This document shows positions 7,859-10,328 of a stretch of DNA of 10,328 bases, piece after piece. Below the pieces are notes generated by a model. The model saw only the letters and a list, made by a program, of their open reading frames with translations, did no database searches and was not told the DNA's origin. Positions within the stretch are counted from its first letter, which is position 1, and each line of letters starts with the position of its first letter. The position numbers were made by a program, and so were the translations under genes. Source of the stretch: Sulfurovum sp. (lineage in GTDB: Bacteria; Campylobacterota; Campylobacteria; Campylobacterales; Sulfurovaceae). The stretch covers positions 1 through 10,328 of the forward strand of contig JANTFF010000007.1 in NCBI GenBank assembly GCA_024763575.1, given 5' to 3'.

Positions 7859-8917
7859 TTAAATATCATCACTCTCTTTAACATAAGAACCCAATATTTT
7901 TATTGAATTTTCATGTTTTTTGATAATTTTTTGTATATCTTTATCATCTTTGTGTCCATTGAACTCAAGGAAAAATACAGAGATACCATCTACGATATGT
8001 GATTTGATTTTGGTAAGATTAACTTTTGATTTCTCAAAATCATTCAAAAATTCAACCAATGCACCTGGTCTATTTGGTAATCTAACTAATATTGAAGTTT
8101 TATCTGTTCCTGATGGTAGATTATCAAAATTACTTACAATAAAAAATCTAGTTTTATTATTATCATAATCTTCTATATTTTCAAAAAGAATTGGCAAACT
8201 ATACATTTTTGCAGCAATATCGGCACAAATAGCAGCACTTCCCTCTTCTTTTATTGCCATTTTTGCAGCTTTGGCTGTTGATTCTACTGGAATTTGTTCT
8301 ACCTCATCTAATCCACAATCTTGTAAAAACTTTTGACATTGACCAAATGCAATATCTTTAGAGTAGATTTTTTTAATATCTTTAATATCTTGACAAGTAG
8401 TAGATAGAGTATGATGAATATCCACAAAAACCTCTGCAATAATCTTTAAATCATAATCACTTAGACAGTTGATTGTATCACTTACAATACCATTTGAGCT
8501 ATTCTCAATTGGTACTACACCAAATTTAGCTGTACCTTTACTCACTTCACGAAAAACACCTTTGATAGTACCAATAGGTAGATATGAACTCATTGCACCA
8601 AATTTACTCTCTGCTGCTTGATGTGTGAAACTAGCTTCTGGGCCTAGATAAGCTATTCGTTCAGGAAGTTCCAAATTTCTTGCTACTGCAAACATCTCCA
8701 AAAATAGTGCATCAATAGCCTTTTCAGTCAATTTCCCTTTATTTCTTTCTTTGAGTCGATTTAATATAGACTGCTCTCTCTCTGGACGATATATTGGTGC
8801 GCCTGTACTATTTTTAAGCTCTCCTACTTTATGGACAAACTCCATTCGTTTATTATATAGCTCTAATAGAGTATCATCTATATTATCAATCTCAGCTCTT
8901 AACTCTTCTAGTGTCAT
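7859..8917 (-). CDS. pheA: Bifunctional chorismate mutase / prephenate dehydratase (P-protein)
   Basis: This cytosolic enzyme takes chorismate through prephenate to phenylpyruvate in phenylalanine synthesis. Three domains are visible in 352 residues. An AroQ-type chorismate mutase (about 1-85) includes LRAEIDNIDDTLLELYNKR and PIYRPEREQ. The prephenate dehydratase domain (about 87-262) includes IAYLGPEASFTHQAA, VVPIENSSNGIVSDT and the catalytic TRF triad (256-258). A C-terminal ACT domain (about 272-345) senses phenylalanine in homologues. Two motifs differ from the E. coli-type consensus: SHPQ in the dehydratase domain reads SKDI (186-189), and ESRP in the ACT domain reads KSHI (305-308), while GALV (285-288) is kept. 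The ATG is preceded by AAAGGG. It lies 47 nt after lysA and 17 nt before hisC. Confidence 0.95.
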   Translation of the reverse strand: MTLEELRAEIDNIDDTLLELYNKRMEFVHKVGELKNSTGAPIYRPEREQSILNRLKERNKGKLTEKAIDALFLEMFAVARNLELPERIAYLGPEASFTHQAAESKFGAMSSYLPIGTIKGVFREVSKGTAKFGVVPIENSSNGIVSDTINCLSDYDLKIIAEVFVDIHHTLSTTCQDIKDIKKIYSKDIAFGQCQKFLQDCGLDEVEQIPVESTAKAAKMAIKEEGSAAICADIAAKMYSLPILFENIEDYDNNKTRFFIVSNFDNLPSGTDKTSILVRLPNRPGALVEFLNDFEKSKVNLTKIKSHIVDGISVFFLEFNGHKDDKDIQKIIKKHENSIKILGSYVKESDDI

Positions 8918-8942
8918 AATTCAACCCTTTCTTCCCTAATAA

Positions 8943-8966
8943 AGGGCAATAGTTTATATTTGCCCT
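8943..8966 (-). terminator. Hairpin overlapping the lysA stop codon (terminator or attenuator-like)
   Basis: AGGGCAA (8943-8949) and TTGCCCT (8960-8966) form a perfect 7-bp stem with a 10-nt loop. In the transcript the first arm starts within the lysA TAG stop, and the second arm is followed by UUAUUAGGG, a short U-containing stretch. It could partially terminate transcription between lysA and pheA or mark an mRNA end. A TATAAA within the loop (8953-8958) might be a weak -10 for pheA, but this is only suggestive. Confidence 0.45.
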
Positions 8967-10182
8967 ACAGCCAACTTGTATCACAAGCCTCTTCTAATCT
9001 GATTTGGTCTTCAAAGCTCTCTCTTTGACGAATAAGATAATCTTTGCCATCTAATATCGCAACCTCTGCTACTTTTCCTCTAGTATTATAGTTACTAGAC
9101 ATTGTAAATCCATAAGCCCCTGCACTATGAACTATCAATATATCATTATTATCTAATAGTGGTAACTCTACATCTTTACCCAAAAAATCACCACTTTCAC
9201 AAACAGGACCTACTACATCAGCAGGAGTTTTCTCTCCATCTTTTTGTACAGCCTCTATTTTGTGATAAGCACCATATAGACTAGGTCTTAGTAAATCATT
9301 CATAGCACCATCTACAATTACAAATCGCTTATCACCATTTTGTTTCTCATATAATACTCTTGTCAAAAATATACCAGAGTTTGCCATCATATATCTACCA
9401 GGTTCCATTAAAATAGTTACATCTAAATCTTTTGTAGCTTTGCTAATAACCCTTGCATACTCACTAGTCTTAATAGTCACTTCATTATCATAAACAACAC
9501 CAAGTCCTCCACCAATATCAAAAAATTTAATATCAATATCAATAGCTTTTAGCGAACGAACCAAATCAGCTACTATCTCACAAGCTTCTGAAATTGGAGA
9601 TAACTCTGTAAGTTGTGAACCAATATGAAAATGAACTCCTATAGGATTAAGATGTGGTGATTTTTTAGCATAAATATACATTCGTTTAGCAGTATCTATA
9701 CTAACCCCAAACTTATTTTCATGTAGTCCAGTTGAGATATATGGATGAGTTTGAGGGTCAACATTGGGATTGACACGAATAGATATTCTAGCCTCAACCC
9801 CTAACTCTTCAGCGATTATAGCAACTCTCTTCATCTCTGCTTCACTCTCTAAATTAAGCAGTAAAATATCCTCTTTTAGAGCCTCTCTTATCTCTTCATC
9901 TCTTTTACCAACACCTGAAAATATAATTTTATACTTCTGTATTCCTGCTTTTAAAGCCCTTTTGACCTCACCAATACTTACACAATCAGCCCCAGCACCC
10001 AATTTTGCTAGATGTTTAATAACTGCTAGATTAGAGTTTGATTTAACAGCATAAGCAATCAAAGATTTTTTGCCCTCATAAGCACTTTTTAACTCTTCAT
10101 ATCTATTGGTAATATTATTAAAATCATACACATATAGTGGAGTATTATATTTTTCTACTAACTCTTTTATATTTAAACTCAT
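8965..10182 (-). CDS. lysA: Diaminopimelate decarboxylase
   Basis: LysA decarboxylates meso-diaminopimelate to L-lysine, the last step of lysine synthesis, in the cytosol. The 405-residue PLP enzyme has the alanine racemase-like barrel N-terminal domain with the Schiff-base lysine in AYAVKSNSN (Lys47), FSGVGKRDEEI (88-98), HFHIGSQ (184-190), the phosphate-binding GGGLG (224-228) and EPGR (260-263). The C-terminal beta domain has CESGD (328-332), with the active-site cysteine, and SAGAYGFTMSSNYN (353-366). The ATG follows AGGAA at 8 nt, and a promoter motif lies 34 nt upstream. The same gene order (membrane permease, lysA, then pheA-hisC) occurs in Campylobacter jejuni, where a HAD-family hydrolase gene, as I recall, lies between lysA and pheA; none is present here. 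Confidence 0.97.
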   Translation of the reverse strand: MSLNIKELVEKYNTPLYVYDFNNITNRYEELKSAYEGKKSLIAYAVKSNSNLAVIKHLAKLGAGADCVSIGEVKRALKAGIQKYKIIFSGVGKRDEEIREALKEDILLLNLESEAEMKRVAIIAEELGVEARISIRVNPNVDPQTHPYISTGLHENKFGVSIDTAKRMYIYAKKSPHLNPIGVHFHIGSQLTELSPISEACEIVADLVRSLKAIDIDIKFFDIGGGLGVVYDNEVTIKTSEYARVISKATKDLDVTILMEPGRYMMANSGIFLTRVLYEKQNGDKRFVIVDGAMNDLLRPSLYGAYHKIEAVQKDGEKTPADVVGPVCESGDFLGKDVELPLLDNNDILIVHSAGAYGFTMSSNYNTRGKVAEVAILDGKDYLIRQRESFEDQIRLEEACDTSWL

Positions 10183-10215
10183 TTAGTTAATTCCTAATTC
10201 ATATTATTAATCGGG

Positions 10216-10228
10216 ATTTTATCTAAAA
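10216..10228 (-). promoter_or_regulatory. Probable sigma70-type promoter for lysA
   Basis: The minus strand reads TTTTAGATAAAAT, the same core as upstream of ndk and the gene at the left edge. It begins 6 nt after the stop codon of the preceding membrane protein gene and ends 33 nt before the lysA ATG, a typical leader length. It probably drives lysA and, through leaky termination, pheA to metK. Confidence 0.55.
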
Positions 10229-10233
10229 TTTGG

Positions 10234-10328
10234 TTATATTCTCTTTTTCGCTTGACTCAATGTATATATAGCATAAGACCAGAGTAAAAACATAGGTACA
10301 ATAATAGCAAGTTCAGGAGATACAACAC
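10234..10328 (-). CDS. C-terminal end of an integral membrane protein, possibly an LptF/LptG-type permease (partial)
   Basis: The last 31 codons of a frame enter from the right edge and stop at TAA 10234-10236. They encode SPELAIIVPMFLLWSYAIY, a clear transmembrane segment, followed by a short basic cytoplasmic tail (SQAKKRI). A final membrane helix beginning near a proline and ending in lysine/arginine is what LptF/LptG lipopolysaccharide-export permeases show. In Campylobacter jejuni a YjgP/YjgQ-type permease lies directly upstream of lysA. The family call rests on that context; the visible fragment alone proves only a membrane protein C-terminus. Confidence 0.5.
   Translation of the reverse strand, partial: VVSPELAIIVPMFLLWSYAIYTLSQAKKRI

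Noticed and set aside
7920..10054. Plus-strand frames opposite pheA and lysA (7920-8168, 8751-8939, 9764-10054)
   Set aside because: All lie opposite enzymes with intact motifs and show no independent coding signal.
1..10328. Mobile element, CRISPR array, tRNA/rRNA, toxin-antitoxin, defence or secondary-metabolite system
   Set aside because: No transposase, direct-repeat array, tRNA cloverleaf or unassigned gene cluster was seen. The window is filled by conserved core genes in one direction.

Overview
This is an ordinary housekeeping block from the chromosome of a bacterium of the phylum Campylobacterota (formerly Epsilonproteobacteria). The evidence is low-GC coding, protein sequences typical of that group, and a gene order that closely resembles the Campylobacter jejuni pth-lptG-lysA-pheA-hisC-dxs and fdxA-ndk-DUF177-rpmF-plsX-fabH neighbourhoods as I recall them. 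The absence of flagellar genes between hisC and dxs would fit a Sulfurovum-like non-motile member, but that genus assignment is an inference. Every gene I can support lies on the minus strand, so the window reads from high to low coordinates.

In transcription order, the first part (10328 to about 3741) begins with the C-terminal tail of a membrane protein, probably an LptF/LptG-type permease. It continues with lysA (diaminopimelate decarboxylase), pheA (chorismate mutase/prephenate dehydratase), hisC (histidinol-phosphate aminotransferase), dxs (1-deoxyxylulose-5-phosphate synthase) and metK (S-adenosylmethionine synthetase). These genes are tightly packed. pheA to metK have gaps of -3 to 17 nt, and hisC and dxs both use TTG start codons behind good ribosome binding sites. 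A promoter lies before lysA, and a hairpin overlaps the lysA stop codon.

The second part begins with fdxA, a 2[4Fe-4S] ferredoxin with its own likely promoter and ribosome binding site, followed by a strong perfect hairpin. Then comes an apparent operon behind a recognisable promoter: ndk (nucleoside diphosphate kinase), a DUF177/YceD protein, rpmF (ribosomal protein L32, 53 aa), plsX and fabH. The last two supply phospholipid and fatty acid synthesis, and their coupling to rpmF through a YceD-family gene is a widespread bacterial arrangement. After fabH there are about 149 nt of AT-rich DNA with inverted repeats and another promoter, then the first 23 codons of an unidentified small or membrane-associated protein leaving the window.

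Together the genes cover lysine/peptidoglycan precursor, phenylalanine/tyrosine and histidine synthesis, isoprenoids, SAM, nucleotide balance, electron transfer, and lipid synthesis. I see no mobile element, CRISPR array, tRNA, rRNA, toxin-antitoxin pair or defence system, and nothing that looks like an undescribed system. The points worth a second look are small: the hisC-dxs junction, altered motifs in PheA, a palindrome in the ndk leader, and a repeated promoter motif. No stretch longer than about 160 nt lacks a gene.
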